Shown in pieces: positions 5,524 to 13,084 of a stretch of 13,084 nucleotides of DNA. Where the stretch lies: the NCBI GenBank assembly GCA_023406915.1, contig JAEXTR010000010.1:1-13084 (forward strand), in the 5' to 3' direction. A program made the translations under genes and the position numbers. This DNA comes from Bacteroidota bacterium. GTDB taxonomy: Bacteria > Bacteroidota > Ignavibacteria > Ignavibacteriales > Ignavibacteriaceae. Positions within the stretch are counted from its first letter, which is position 1; the number at the start of each line of letters is the position of its first letter. Below the pieces are notes generated by a model. The model had not been told where the DNA came from and did not search any database. It worked only from the letters and a program-made list of their open reading frames with translations.

Positions 5524-6846
5524 ATGATTGACAAGATCAAAAATAAAACATCAGTTATCGGCATCATCGGATTAGGTTATGTCGGTTTACCATTAGCACT
5601 TGAGTTCGCACACAAGGGGTTTAATGTAATAGGATTTGATATTGATGAATCAAAAATACCAGTGCTTTCTTCAGGGAAAAGCTATATTAAGCACATCGAA
5701 TCCGCTAAAATATCACCGGTTGTAGAAAACGGAAAGTTCGTCGCAACATCTGATTTTAGTCGTCTTCCTGAAGTAGATGCGATTATTATTGCCGTTCCCA
5801 CTCCATTGAACGAGCATCGCGAGCCAGATATGACATATATCATCAATTCATCAAAAGTAGTATCAAAGTTCCTTCGCAAGGGTCAGATTGTTGTACTCGA
5901 AAGCTCAACCTACCCTGGAACGACCGAAGAAGTGATGAAGCCACTCTTTGATAGTCCCGAAAGTTGTCCCGGAGAAAAATTCGAGGTTGGCAAAGACTAC
6001 TATTTAGCGTTTTCTCCTGAACGTGAGGATCCTAACAACCCGCATTATAATACCGCGACAATTCCAAAGGTCGTTGGGGGGGTAACACCTTTGTGCTCAG
6101 AAATTGCTAAGACTCTGTACGATCAAGTCATTGTTCAGACAGTTCCGGTATCCTCACCCAGAGTTGCAGAAGCTACCAAATTGCTCGAGAACATTTACCG
6201 TTCAGTTAATATTGCTTTAGTGAATGAGTTGAAAATGGTTTTTGACCGAATGGACATTGATGTTTGGGAGGTAATTGCAGCAGCAAAAACCAAACCATTT
6301 GGTTTCCAGGCGTTCTATCCAGGTCCAGGTCTTGGTGGACACTGCATTCCGATCGACCCTTTCTACCTTACCTGGAAAGCCAGAGAATACGAGATTAGCA
6401 CGAAGTTTATAGAGCTGGCAGGCGAAATCAATACGTATCAGCCATACTATGTTGTTGAACGTGCTTCGGCTGTCCTGAATTTAAAGAAGAAGTCCATAAA
6501 CGGCAGTAAAGTGCTTATACTTGGTGCAGCTTACAAAAAAGATATTGATGATATGCGTGAATCTCCATCATTGAAGTTGATTGAGATACTTGAGGCAAAA
6601 GGTGCAGTAGTGGATTATAATGATCCTTTTATTCCTAAACTGCCTGCCACCAGACACTATAAGTATGATAAAGCGTCGGTGGATTTGACAGTAGAAAACC
6701 TGCAAAAGTACGACTTAGTCTTACTTAGTACTGACCATTCTGTATATGATTATTCTTTTATCGCTACTCACGCCCAATGTGTGCTCGATACACGCAACGC
6801 CTTTGGAAAGCAGGTGAATGCAGAAAATAAAATCTTCAAAGGATAA
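5524..6846 (+). CDS. wbpA: UDP-N-acetyl-D-glucosamine 6-dehydrogenase (WbpA-like)
   Basis: A cytoplasmic NAD-dependent UDP-glucose/GDP-mannose dehydrogenase-family enzyme that oxidises C6 of a UDP-N-acetylhexosamine to a uronic acid for surface glycans. The N-terminal Rossmann motif is GLGYVG (residues 16-21). PTPLNEHREPD (92-102) and the ESSTYPGTTEE segment match the WbpA/UDP-GlcNAc branch better than UDP-glucose dehydrogenase. Lys219 (AEATKLLEN) and the catalytic Cys274 in GGHCIPIDP are in place. A third UDP-binding domain with AYKKDIDDMRESPS follows. The length (440) is normal. The expected product is UDP-GlcNAcA, but UDP-GalNAcA cannot be excluded. The WbpB/D/E partners that would lead to a di-N-acetylated mannuronic acid are not seen. 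It is the first gene of the operon, with a weak purine-rich AGAGAG before the ATG. A G7 run lies at 6076-6082. Confidence 0.9.
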   Translation: MIDKIKNKTSVIGIIGLGYVGLPLALEFAHKGFNVIGFDIDESKIPVLSSGKSYIKHIESAKISPVVENGKFVATSDFSRLPEVDAIIIAVPTPLNEHREPDMTYIINSSKVVSKFLRKGQIVVLESSTYPGTTEEVMKPLFDSPESCPGEKFEVGKDYYLAFSPEREDPNNPHYNTATIPKVVGGVTPLCSEIAKTLYDQVIVQTVPVSSPRVAEATKLLENIYRSVNIALVNELKMVFDRMDIDVWEVIAAAKTKPFGFQAFYPGPGLGGHCIPIDPFYLTWKAREYEISTKFIELAGEINTYQPYYVVERASAVLNLKKKSINGSKVLILGAAYKKDIDDMRESPSLKLIEILEAKGAVVDYNDPFIPKLPATRHYKYDKASVDLTVENLQKYDLVLLSTDHSVYDYSFIATHAQCVLDTRNAFGKQVNAENKIFKG

Positions 6847-6855
6847 TGCACTTCT

Positions 6856-7830
6856 ATGAAAAAAGTACTTGTTACTGGTGCCGGTGGATTTATTGGATCA
6901 CATTTGACTGAATATCTTATCGAAAAAGGACTATCGATAAAGGCATTTGTCAGGTATAATTCGAAAAATTCCTGGGGTTGGTTAGAGGAATCAAAGTTCA
7001 AGAATGAAATTGAATTTGTGACCGGTGATATTCGCGACTATGATTCTGTTTATAATGCTGTGAAGGGAACATCTGCTGTGTTCCATTTAGCTGCACTCAT
7101 TGGAATCCCATACTCATATGTCTCACCAAAGGCATATATTGAAACAAACATAACCGGCACTTACAATATCTTGCAGGCAGTAAAAGAGCTTGGTGTTGAG
7201 CAGACATTGATCACTTCCACAAGTGAAACGTATGGGTCTGCTCAATACGTTCCTATTGATGAGGGGCATCCTCTGGTTGGTCAATCTCCCTACTCTGCCA
7301 CCAAGATTGCTGCTGACCAACTCGGAGTCAGTTATTACCGTTCATTCCAAACTCCTCTTAAAATTGTCAGGCCCTTCAATACATTTGGACCAAGACAATC
7401 CGCGAGGGCTGTAATTCCAACAATAATCTCTCAGGTGCTCAGCGGAAAGAAACTCATTTCGCTTGGCAGTTTGACACCTACACGTGATCTAACCTTTGTG
7501 AAGGATACTTGTAATGGATTTTTTGAGATTTATAAATCGGATGAGCTGTTTGGTGAGGTTACGAACATAGGAATGAATACTGAAATCAGTATCGGCGACC
7601 TCTTTGATCTCATCGTGAGCATCACTGGTTCTGATGCGAGAATCCTGCCATCCGATGAGAGAATTCGCCCTGCAAAGAGTGAGGTTGAGCGGCTATGGTG
7701 CAACAATTCCAAAATAATGCAGGCAACAGATTGGCGACCTCATTATACGCTCAAAAGCGGTTTGGAAGAAACTATCAACTTTATTCAGAATAAGCTCTCA
7801 CTTTATAAGCCTGAAGTGTACAATGTTTAA
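6856..7830 (+). CDS. legB: LegB-type NAD-dependent nucleotide-sugar 4,6-dehydratase (SDR)
   Basis: An extended short-chain dehydrogenase/reductase that turns a nucleotide-linked N-acetylglucosamine into the 4-keto-6-deoxy sugar, the first step towards 2,4-diamino-trideoxy sugars. The NAD motif GAGGFIG is at residues 8-14. The catalytic pair is Tyr146 and Lys150 (YSATK). The segment STSETYG (121-127) has Thr-Ser-Glu where RmlB-type dehydratases have Thr-Asp-Glu, which is typical of the LegB group. The following YVPIDEGHPLVGQSPYSATK also fits LegB. In Campylobacter the substrate is GDP-GlcNAc, while other systems use UDP. The sequence does not settle this, although the nucleotidyltransferase encoded downstream favours a dedicated NDP-sugar. 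It starts 9 bp after the dehydrogenase gene and overlaps the next gene by 8 bp. An epimerase function remains possible but less likely. Confidence 0.82.
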   Translation: MKKVLVTGAGGFIGSHLTEYLIEKGLSIKAFVRYNSKNSWGWLEESKFKNEIEFVTGDIRDYDSVYNAVKGTSAVFHLAALIGIPYSYVSPKAYIETNITGTYNILQAVKELGVEQTLITSTSETYGSAQYVPIDEGHPLVGQSPYSATKIAADQLGVSYYRSFQTPLKIVRPFNTFGPRQSARAVIPTIISQVLSGKKLISLGSLTPTRDLTFVKDTCNGFFEIYKSDELFGEVTNIGMNTEISIGDLFDLIVSITGSDARILPSDERIRPAKSEVERLWCNNSKIMQATDWRPHYTLKSGLEETINFIQNKLSLYKPEVYNV

Positions 7831-8962
7831 TGAGTTTGTTTCTTTCGTAAAATCTATCTACCCCGATCAGGTGCCTGTTCCTCTTCATGCCCCCGTTTTT
7901 CTTGGGAACGAAAAAGAGTATTTGTCAGACTGCATTACTACCACGTTTGTTTCTTATGTTGGGAAGTATGTAGAGAGATTCGAGGAGCAGATGCAAGAGT
8001 TCACAGGAGCAAAATACGCCGTTGCCACCGTAAATGGAACGGTTGCTCTTCAGATTGCTCTTATGATTGCTGGTGTTCAGAGTGAAGATGAAGTTATAAC
8101 GCAACCACTGACATTTGTTGCCACAGCAAATGCTATTCGTCACTCCGGTGCAGTACCAGCATTTGTAGATGTGGATATGGAAACAATGGGTATGTGTCCC
8201 GTCAGTCTTTCCTCGTTTTTAGAGAATAATCTCGTAAAACGGGGTTCAATTTGGGTAAACAAGACGAATAATCGAAAAGTATCGGCAATTGTGCCAATGC
8301 ATACATTTGGCATACCCTGTAAGATTGCAGAGATTGTGAAAATTGCTGAACTGTATGGAATACCGGTTATTGAGGATGCAGCAGAATCACTTGGTTCATT
8401 TACTCAAAGGAAGCATACAGGAACGTTCGGTATCGCCGGAATTTTAAGCTTTAATGGGAACAAGACAGTAACCACCGGTGGTGGCGGAATCATTTTGACT
8501 GATGATGAATCCTTTGCGAAAAAGGCGAGGCATTTGACTACGACCGGAAAGGTACCCCATCGGTGGGAGTTTAATCATGATACGGTCGCCTATAATTTCA
8601 GGATGACAAACCTCAATGCAGCGGTTGGTGTGGCTCAGATGGAGTATATTGATAAAATTCTCGAGAACAAGCGTGAGACAAATGTTCTCTATACCAGATT
8701 TTTTCAAAAATATGGCTACCGTGTTTTTAGTGATACCTCCGGTGAATTGGTAAATTATTGGCTTAATGCACTTGTTATGCATGATCAACATGAGCGCGAC
8801 AGATTTCTTGATTATTCCAATAACAATCAGGTTAGCACGCGACCTATCTGGCGCCTGATGAACAAACTGCCAATGTACCATGATTGTTCATCGGAGAAAT
8901 TGCCCAATTCTGAATGGTTTGAAGACAGAATTGTTAATCTGCCAAGCGGGTTCAGGAAATAG
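7823..8962 (+). CDS. legC: LegC-family PLP-dependent nucleotide-sugar aminotransferase
   Basis: A DegT/DnrJ/EryC1-family enzyme that transfers an amino group, usually from glutamate, to C4 of the 4-keto sugar made by LegB. The PLP-binding lysine is Lys214 in SFNGNKTVTTGGGG. EDAAES (184-189) carries the aspartate that contacts the cofactor ring nitrogen. GAKYAVATVNGTVALQIAL (from residue 62) is the cofactor phosphate-binding region. The N-terminal stretch around APVFLGNEKEYLSDCI is typical of the LegC subgroup rather than of PglE/ArnB. The length (379) is normal. The start ATG lies inside the end of legB, in the string ATGTTTAA, suggesting translational coupling. The exact stereochemistry of the product is inferred from the family. 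Confidence 0.87.
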   Translation: MFNEFVSFVKSIYPDQVPVPLHAPVFLGNEKEYLSDCITTTFVSYVGKYVERFEEQMQEFTGAKYAVATVNGTVALQIALMIAGVQSEDEVITQPLTFVATANAIRHSGAVPAFVDVDMETMGMCPVSLSSFLENNLVKRGSIWVNKTNNRKVSAIVPMHTFGIPCKIAEIVKIAELYGIPVIEDAAESLGSFTQRKHTGTFGIAGILSFNGNKTVTTGGGGIILTDDESFAKKARHLTTTGKVPHRWEFNHDTVAYNFRMTNLNAAVGVAQMEYIDKILENKRETNVLYTRFFQKYGYRVFSDTSGELVNYWLNALVMHDQHERDRFLDYSNNNQVSTRPIWRLMNKLPMYHDCSSEKLPNSEWFEDRIVNLPSGFRK

Positions 8963-9594
8963 TGGAACCAATAATTGTTGTAGGTGGCGGAGGGCATGCA
9001 AAAGTTCTCATTAGTGTAATCAAAAAGTTGAGTAGCTTCACCTTACTTGGTTATACCGATACTACTGATAAAGGACCAATCTTATCAGCTGAGTATCTTG
9101 GTTCTGATGAAATTCTTGCCGATTTTTATAAAAGAGGTGCTGTCAGATATGCAGCATTGGGTGTTGGCGCTATATCCACGATGAATGGACGTAGAAAAAT
9201 AATTAACAACATCCTCTCCATCGGATATGCATTCCCACCAATTATTTCACCGAATGCTATTGTTCATGATTCAGTTCAAATCGGAAGCGGAACAATGGTA
9301 TTTGACGGTTCCATTATTAATGCTGGTGCTCTTGTTGGTGATTTTAGCATCATTAACACAGGCGTTATACTTGAGCACGATTGCAGTGTAGGCGATTACG
9401 TTCATATCGCTCCCGGTGCAATAGTGTGCGGTGGTTCGGCCATTGGAAATAATTCGATGATCGGTGCCGGATCTACAGTCATTCATTCCGTTAGCATAAG
9501 CGCTGACACTATGATCGGTGGTGGATCAGTTGTTGTGAAAAACTGCGATTCTCCGGGGTTGTACTTTGGTAACCCGGCTAAATTTATTAGATGA
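8962..9594 (+). CDS. neuD: NeuD/PglD-type sugar N- or O-acetyltransferase
   Basis: A trimeric left-handed beta-helix acetyltransferase using acetyl-CoA. The N-terminal PglD_N-type domain carries the nucleotide-sugar-binding VVGGGGHAKV (6-15). The C-terminal half, from about residue 95, is a row of hexapeptide repeats. His139 in LEHDCSVGDYVHIAPG corresponds to the catalytic base of PglD. Placed directly after LegB and LegC, its likely job is acetylation of the new 4-amino group (the LegH/PglD step), giving a 2,4-diacetamido-2,4,6-trideoxy sugar. O-acetylation of a nonulosonic acid, as with sialic-acid NeuD, is the alternative. The GTG start overlaps the TAG of legC by one base and is preceded by AGGA, so it is a coupled start. 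A 64-bp gap without visible features follows. Confidence 0.83.
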   Translation: MEPIIVVGGGGHAKVLISVIKKLSSFTLLGYTDTTDKGPILSAEYLGSDEILADFYKRGAVRYAALGVGAISTMNGRRKIINNILSIGYAFPPIISPNAIVHDSVQIGSGTMVFDGSIINAGALVGDFSIINTGVILEHDCSVGDYVHIAPGAIVCGGSAIGNNSMIGAGSTVIHSVSISADTMIGGGSVVVKNCDSPGLYFGNPAKFIR

Positions 9595-9658
9595 CTTTTA
9601 TTTGACGGAAACAAATGAGTAGTAGTGTAACCTTTAATTTCTTCTTAGGTGATGTATA

Positions 9659-10354
9659 ATGAAAGCAGTAATACTAGCTGGAGGGTTGGGATCCAGACTC
9701 AGGCCTTTTACAGAGATCATTCCAAAGCCCCTCCTCCCAATTGGTGAGAAGTCAGTTCTGGAAATTCAAATTAATTCATTGAAGAAGTGTGGATTTGATA
9801 AAATCTATCTGGCAACAAATTATAAGTCAGAGTATATAGAGAACTTTTTTGGTGATGGTAGTCGCTTTGGAGTTTCACTCAAAATTAGCAAAGAGAGTAA
9901 GCCGCTTGGAACTGTAGGACCATTAACCTTATTGGAAAAAGAACTTGACGAGCCATTTTTAGTGATGAATGGTGACATTTTAACACTTTTAAATTTTAAA
10001 GAGTTTTATGATTTTGGTTGCTCATCGGAAAGCCCGTTAACTATCGGTATAAAGGAGTTTTTAACTCCATTTCGATTCGGTAATATAGAATCCGAAGGTG
10101 ATTATGTTACAAAAATGATCGAAAAGCCAACTATTACAATGCATATCCTTGCCGGGGTTTATTTTATGAGGCCAGAGGTCTTCAAATACATCCCTCATGA
10201 CGAGTATTTTGGGATGGATATGCTCATTAATTCGCTACTTCAATTAGGCGTGAGGGTCACTAAGTACGACATAAAAGAGTACTGGCTTGATATTGGCCGC
10301 ATTGACGATTACGATGAGGCTCAAAAGATCTACAATTCGCATTTCACCGAGTAG
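9659..10354 (+). CDS. Sugar-1-phosphate nucleotidyltransferase
   Basis: This enzyme activates a sugar 1-phosphate with an NTP. The N-terminal GGLGSRLRPFT (8-18) and PKPLLPIG (22-29) are the nucleotide-binding signature of the NTP_transferase family. NGD (104-106) provides a metal-binding aspartate. EKP (155-157) and WLDIGRIDDY (209-218) match the guanylyltransferase-like branch. In legionaminate clusters a protein of this kind (PtmE) makes GDP-glucosamine and usually carries extra CBS domains. This one is only 231 residues and lacks them. Its place after legB-legC-neuD supports a role in supplying the activated amino sugar, but whether GTP, UTP or CTP is used cannot be read here. The ATG is preceded by AGGTGA at a good distance, so it has its own ribosome binding site. 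Confidence 0.8.
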   Translation: MKAVILAGGLGSRLRPFTEIIPKPLLPIGEKSVLEIQINSLKKCGFDKIYLATNYKSEYIENFFGDGSRFGVSLKISKESKPLGTVGPLTLLEKELDEPFLVMNGDILTLLNFKEFYDFGCSSESPLTIGIKEFLTPFRFGNIESEGDYVTKMIEKPTITMHILAGVYFMRPEVFKYIPHDEYFGMDMLINSLLQLGVRVTKYDIKEYWLDIGRIDDYDEAQKIYNSHFTE

Positions 10355-10368
10355 GCGTTACTTCTTTT

Positions 10369-11733
10369 ATGATTTCAACCTTAAAGGAGTTTTTTTCTGG
10401 TAAGTCAGTTGCAGGTGGTCAGAGAAGTAAAAAGATAAGGACAAATACGTTCTTTCTGTTTCTTATAAAGGGTGGGGGGATGGTTGTTAATCTCCTTTAT
10501 GTACCAATCCTTTTTAACTCACTAAATAAAGAGAACTACGGAATATGGCTAACGATAACCTCTATTGTTTCCTGGGTTTATTACTTTGACTTTGGACTCG
10601 GGCATGGGTTGCGAAATCGTTACGCTGAAGCACGCGCAAGGGAAGATGATGGCGAAGCGGGAAAGCTGGTCAGCAACGCATATTTCTTTATCAGTATCAT
10701 TTTGGGGAGTTTATTCCTCATTCTGCTGCCGGTTATATTTTTTATTAATTGGAATAGTGTTCTCAATACCACACTTATTGAAAATAGCGAATTACGGCTT
10801 TTAGTTCTTATTGTTCTGAGTTCATTCACGCTCAAGATCGTGCTTGAAGTGGTAACAATTATGATAAAGGCCGACCAGAAGCCAGCCGCAGCTGAATTAT
10901 ATCTCTTCATCTCTTCATTTTTATCCTTAGTGGCAGTCTGCATTTTAGTTCTTCTTGATGCTGTAAATTTGCTAACCGCCGCGCTTGCAGTGGTACTATC
11001 CCCGGTTATCATTCTGGTAATCTTCAACTTTCGGTATTTTAGTTCAGAATACGCTGGTTTTAGACCAAATGTAAAGGATATTGATAGAACCTATTTTTCC
11101 AAAATATTTTCACTCGGTTCAAAATTTTTTGTAATACAGGTAGCGATGCTTGTGCTTTTTAGTTCATCAAACCTCCTGATTATACAAATGCTTAACCCAT
11201 CTGAAGTCGCAGTCTACAATATATCGTTAAAATATTACCAAATACCCACAATATTTTTTTCGATAGTTGTTACGCCCTATTGGTCTGCAATAACTGAGGC
11301 ATATACCAGGAAAGAGTTGGACTGGATAAAGATGAGCATTAACAAACTGCTGAAACTTGCGTTTATTGTTATTGGTGGTGTTTTGTTTATGGCTGTAGTT
11401 GCCGACCCTGTTTACAGGATTTGGATCAATAAGGACTTTGAGATGGACCCAATGCTGAATGCGCTGATGGCCTTATATACAGCTTTTACTATTTTAGGCA
11501 CTGTATTTACTCATTTCATTATGGGAGTTGGTAAGCTTAAAGTTGGATTGCTTGTTGTTATAGTTAAAATGATTGTATTTATACCCTTCGCTGTATTCTT
11601 GCTCCAACAGGTTGGATCGAGTGGCTTAGTAATTGCACTAATCCTTGTTAATTCTATTCCCTCACTCATCCTGGAGTCAATACAGTACAGGAAAATTATC
11701 CAAGGCTCAGCGAAGGGAATATGGCAGGCATAA
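10369..11733 (+). CDS. Wzx-like lipid-linked oligosaccharide flippase
   Basis: An integral membrane protein of the MATE/MurJ/Wzx (MOP) superfamily expected to move undecaprenyl-linked glycan units across the cytoplasmic membrane. At 454 residues it has about 12 hydrophobic segments spread over the whole length. The region IWLTITSIVSWVYYFDFG followed by LGHGLRNRYAEA (about residues 60-90) is the typical N-terminal Wzx/PST signature: membrane segment, DFGLG, then a charged loop. Sequence among flippases is poorly conserved, so the cargo cannot be named. It starts 14 bp after the nucleotidyltransferase gene with a poor ribosome binding site, and it ends inside the start region of the glycosyltransferase gene. 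No Wzy polymerase is seen in the window. Confidence 0.85.
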   Translation: MISTLKEFFSGKSVAGGQRSKKIRTNTFFLFLIKGGGMVVNLLYVPILFNSLNKENYGIWLTITSIVSWVYYFDFGLGHGLRNRYAEARAREDDGEAGKLVSNAYFFISIILGSLFLILLPVIFFINWNSVLNTTLIENSELRLLVLIVLSSFTLKIVLEVVTIMIKADQKPAAAELYLFISSFLSLVAVCILVLLDAVNLLTAALAVVLSPVIILVIFNFRYFSSEYAGFRPNVKDIDRTYFSKIFSLGSKFFVIQVAMLVLFSSSNLLIIQMLNPSEVAVYNISLKYYQIPTIFFSIVVTPYWSAITEAYTRKELDWIKMSINKLLKLAFIVIGGVLFMAVVADPVYRIWINKDFEMDPMLNALMALYTAFTILGTVFTHFIMGVGKLKVGLLVVIVKMIVFIPFAVFLLQQVGSSGLVIALILVNSIPSLILESIQYRKIIQGSAKGIWQA

Positions 11734-12956
11734 TGAGCAGATTTACGCCCCAAAAACCTTTGAAAGCTGTTTGGTTTTGTAGCTTTAATCCCGATTACAT
11801 TAAAGGAAAGAAGCCAAGATTTATTTCTGGTTACTCTCCAAACATTCTTGCTCCATGGATTGATCTCCTATTGGATGAGGTAAAGGTACATAAGAATGTC
11901 CGAGTACATCTTATCTCAACTTATTATAAACTGGTAAAAGACTTCCATTATTTTGAAGATAACGTATCATATCATTTGATCTCTCAGAAGATGCCTTTTT
12001 TTAGAAAAACGTACCCTCCATTGTGGGAAAAAATGACCGGGTACTACATCTTACGAAGGAAAATTGAAAAAATAATTAATAACATTGAACCAGATATAAT
12101 TCACTATCATGGTAGTGATCTCGATGCAACCCAGGCATTTCGTGGACTCGGTATTCCATCTCTTTTGACTCCGGTTACGTTCATGGATGAACTTTATCAA
12201 TACTTTCCCACAAAAGAAAACCTCAACCGGCTTCAACGTGAGCAATGGATGTTCAAAAAAGAGAAGCATTTTGGGATTAGAGCTAATTTTATGAAACATA
12301 AGATTGAGTCACTGAATCCAGAAGCAAATTTCCATTGGCATAATTATCCGATCAGGAAGCCGAATATATCAGCAGAACAGTTTCCAGAGAAAGACTCTGA
12401 AATAGTATTTGCAGCGAGGTTGAACCAAAATAAAGGAATAGAAGACCTCATACAGGCGGTTGGGCTGCTCATGAGAGATGTTCCCGCAATCAGAATAAAA
12501 GTAATTGGTGATTCTGGTAACCCTGATTATTACTCAAAAATTTTGAACATGGTTGAAAAATTAGGACTTCAAAGCCACTTTCAATTCATGGGAAAGGTTG
12601 ATTCACAGGAAGAGCTGTTTACTGAAATAGCGAAAGCAAAGGTATACGTGCTCCCTACATATTTTGATATGATTCCAGGAACTATTATTGAGTCCATGTA
12701 CATTGGCACTCCGGTTGTAACATACCCGGTTGGTGGGATTCCTGATCTCAATCTGAATGGTGAAACTGTTTTATTCGCTGAAAGAGGAAACGTACCTGAT
12801 CTTGCCAGTAAAATACTTCGCCTTCTTAATGAAAAGCAATATTCGATCGGGCTTTCCCGTGCAGCAATGAAGTATGTATCTGAAAATTACTCAAATGAAA
12901 AAGCGGCAAGTGACATTCTTACCGCCTACGAAAGGATTATAGAAAGTCATGTTTAA
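11721..12956 (+). CDS. Family-4-type glycosyltransferase (GT-B fold)
   Basis: A cytoplasmic or membrane-associated enzyme adding one sugar to the growing lipid-linked glycan. The N-terminal domain ends in the acceptor-side DIIHYHGSDLD. The C-terminal donor domain (Glycos_transf_1) starts near IVFAARLNQNKGIEDLI and contains IKVIGD and AKVYVLPTYFD. It ends with PGTIIESMYIGTPVVTYPVGG, the EX7E region. The first Glu of that motif is Asp here (D-x7-E), a mild substitution. Donor and linkage are unknown. Two starts are possible: ATG at 11721, overlapping the flippase by 13 bp, or ATG at 11733 in the string TAATG. The latter looks like stop-start coupling and would shorten the protein by four residues. 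The gene end overlaps the next start by 8 bp. Confidence 0.88.
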   Translation: MAGIMSRFTPQKPLKAVWFCSFNPDYIKGKKPRFISGYSPNILAPWIDLLLDEVKVHKNVRVHLISTYYKLVKDFHYFEDNVSYHLISQKMPFFRKTYPPLWEKMTGYYILRRKIEKIINNIEPDIIHYHGSDLDATQAFRGLGIPSLLTPVTFMDELYQYFPTKENLNRLQREQWMFKKEKHFGIRANFMKHKIESLNPEANFHWHNYPIRKPNISAEQFPEKDSEIVFAARLNQNKGIEDLIQAVGLLMRDVPAIRIKVIGDSGNPDYYSKILNMVEKLGLQSHFQFMGKVDSQEELFTEIAKAKVYVLPTYFDMIPGTIIESMYIGTPVVTYPVGGIPDLNLNGETVLFAERGNVPDLASKILRLLNEKQYSIGLSRAAMKYVSENYSNEKAASDILTAYERIIESHV

Positions 12957-13084
12957 CAATGGTATCCTTCTTATAACAGGCGGAACCGGATCATTTGGAA
13001 ATGCTGTTCTCCGTCATTTTCTTCACTCTGATCTGCAGGAGATTCGGATATTCAGTCGTGATGAAAAAAAACAAGATGACATGA
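12949..13084 (+). CDS. fnlA: FnlA/CapE-type UDP-GlcNAc 5-inverting 4,6-dehydratase (N-terminal part)
   Basis: Only the first 45 residues are in the window; the gene runs off the right edge. LLITGGTGSFGNAVL is the SDR nucleotide-binding motif, and IFSRDEKKQDDM is characteristic of the FnlA/WbjB/CapE group rather than of PseB or FlaA1. These enzymes start the conversion of UDP-GlcNAc to UDP-L-FucNAc. The assignment rests on the N-terminus alone, so PseB-like or CapD-like relatives remain possible. Its ATG lies in the end of the glycosyltransferase gene within ATGTTTAA. If correct, FnlB- and FnlC-type genes should follow outside the window, and the glycan would contain an L-FucNAc-type sugar. 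Confidence 0.75.
   Translation, partial: MFNNGILLITGGTGSFGNAVLRHFLHSDLQEIRIFSRDEKKQDDM

Noticed and set aside
6076..6082. G7 run in the dehydrogenase gene and a matching G7 (613-619) in lepB
   Set aside because: Both encode normal residues (Gly-Gly; Pro-Pro on the minus strand) and the frames are intact; no evidence of phase variation.
8444..8881. 145-codon antisense frame within legC
   Set aside because: Fully inside a gene with clear PLP-enzyme motifs on the other strand; no domain and no start signal.
10620..11027. 135-codon antisense frame within the flippase gene
   Set aside because: Shadow of a membrane protein gene; Ser/Thr/Ile-rich composition is what the complement of such a gene gives.

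Overview
The window looks like a chromosomal segment from the Bacteroidota/Chlorobi side of the FCB group (Ignavibacteria-like or a relative). This is inference from protein style (a zinc-type GatB, an enlarged LepB, an UpxY-like NusG paralogue) and from a few sites resembling the Bacteroidota TAnnTTTG promoter box. The lineage cannot be fixed from this sequence alone. No rRNA, tRNA, insertion sequence or CRISPR array was seen.

Left part (1-3972): the tail of an unidentified membrane protein on the + strand meets, stop codon against stop codon, a tightly spaced minus-strand set. In transcription order that set is a secreted GH13 alpha-amylase, gatB (amidotransferase for Gln-/Asn-tRNA) and lepB (signal peptidase I). 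Gaps are 13-14 bp, and the lepB ribosome binding site sits on the gatB stop codon, so this reads as one operon.

Middle part (3973-5523): a minus-strand NusG paralogue of the UpxY/RfaH kind lies between a 153-bp gap with a likely terminator and an AT-rich, gene-free stretch of about 890 bp. That stretch carries an 11-bp direct repeat set inside a candidate promoter of the NusG-like gene, a Bacteroidota-type promoter candidate on the + strand, a sequence resembling the RfaH ops site, a 9-bp direct repeat, several short inverted repeats and a C8 tract. It looks like a regulatory hub between the antiterminator gene and the surface-sugar operon.

Right part (5524-13084, all +): an operon for a surface glycan. 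It starts with a UDP-N-acetylhexosamine 6-dehydrogenase. Next come a LegB-type 4,6-dehydratase, a LegC-type PLP aminotransferase, a NeuD/PglD-type acetyltransferase and a sugar-1-phosphate nucleotidyltransferase. A Wzx-type flippase, a GT4 glycosyltransferase and the first 45 codons of an FnlA/CapE-type UDP-GlcNAc 5-inverting 4,6-dehydratase complete it. Most junctions overlap or nearly touch. The four genes from legB to the nucleotidyltransferase would together make a nucleotide-linked 2,4-diacetamido-2,4,6-trideoxyhexose. The later legionaminate genes (legG, legI, legF) are not in the window, so the end product (bacillosamine-like sugar or a nonulosonic acid) is open. The last gene implies an L-FucNAc-type branch continuing downstream.

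I did not find a clearly new system. The most interesting material is the regulatory spacer and the divergent NusG-like gene.
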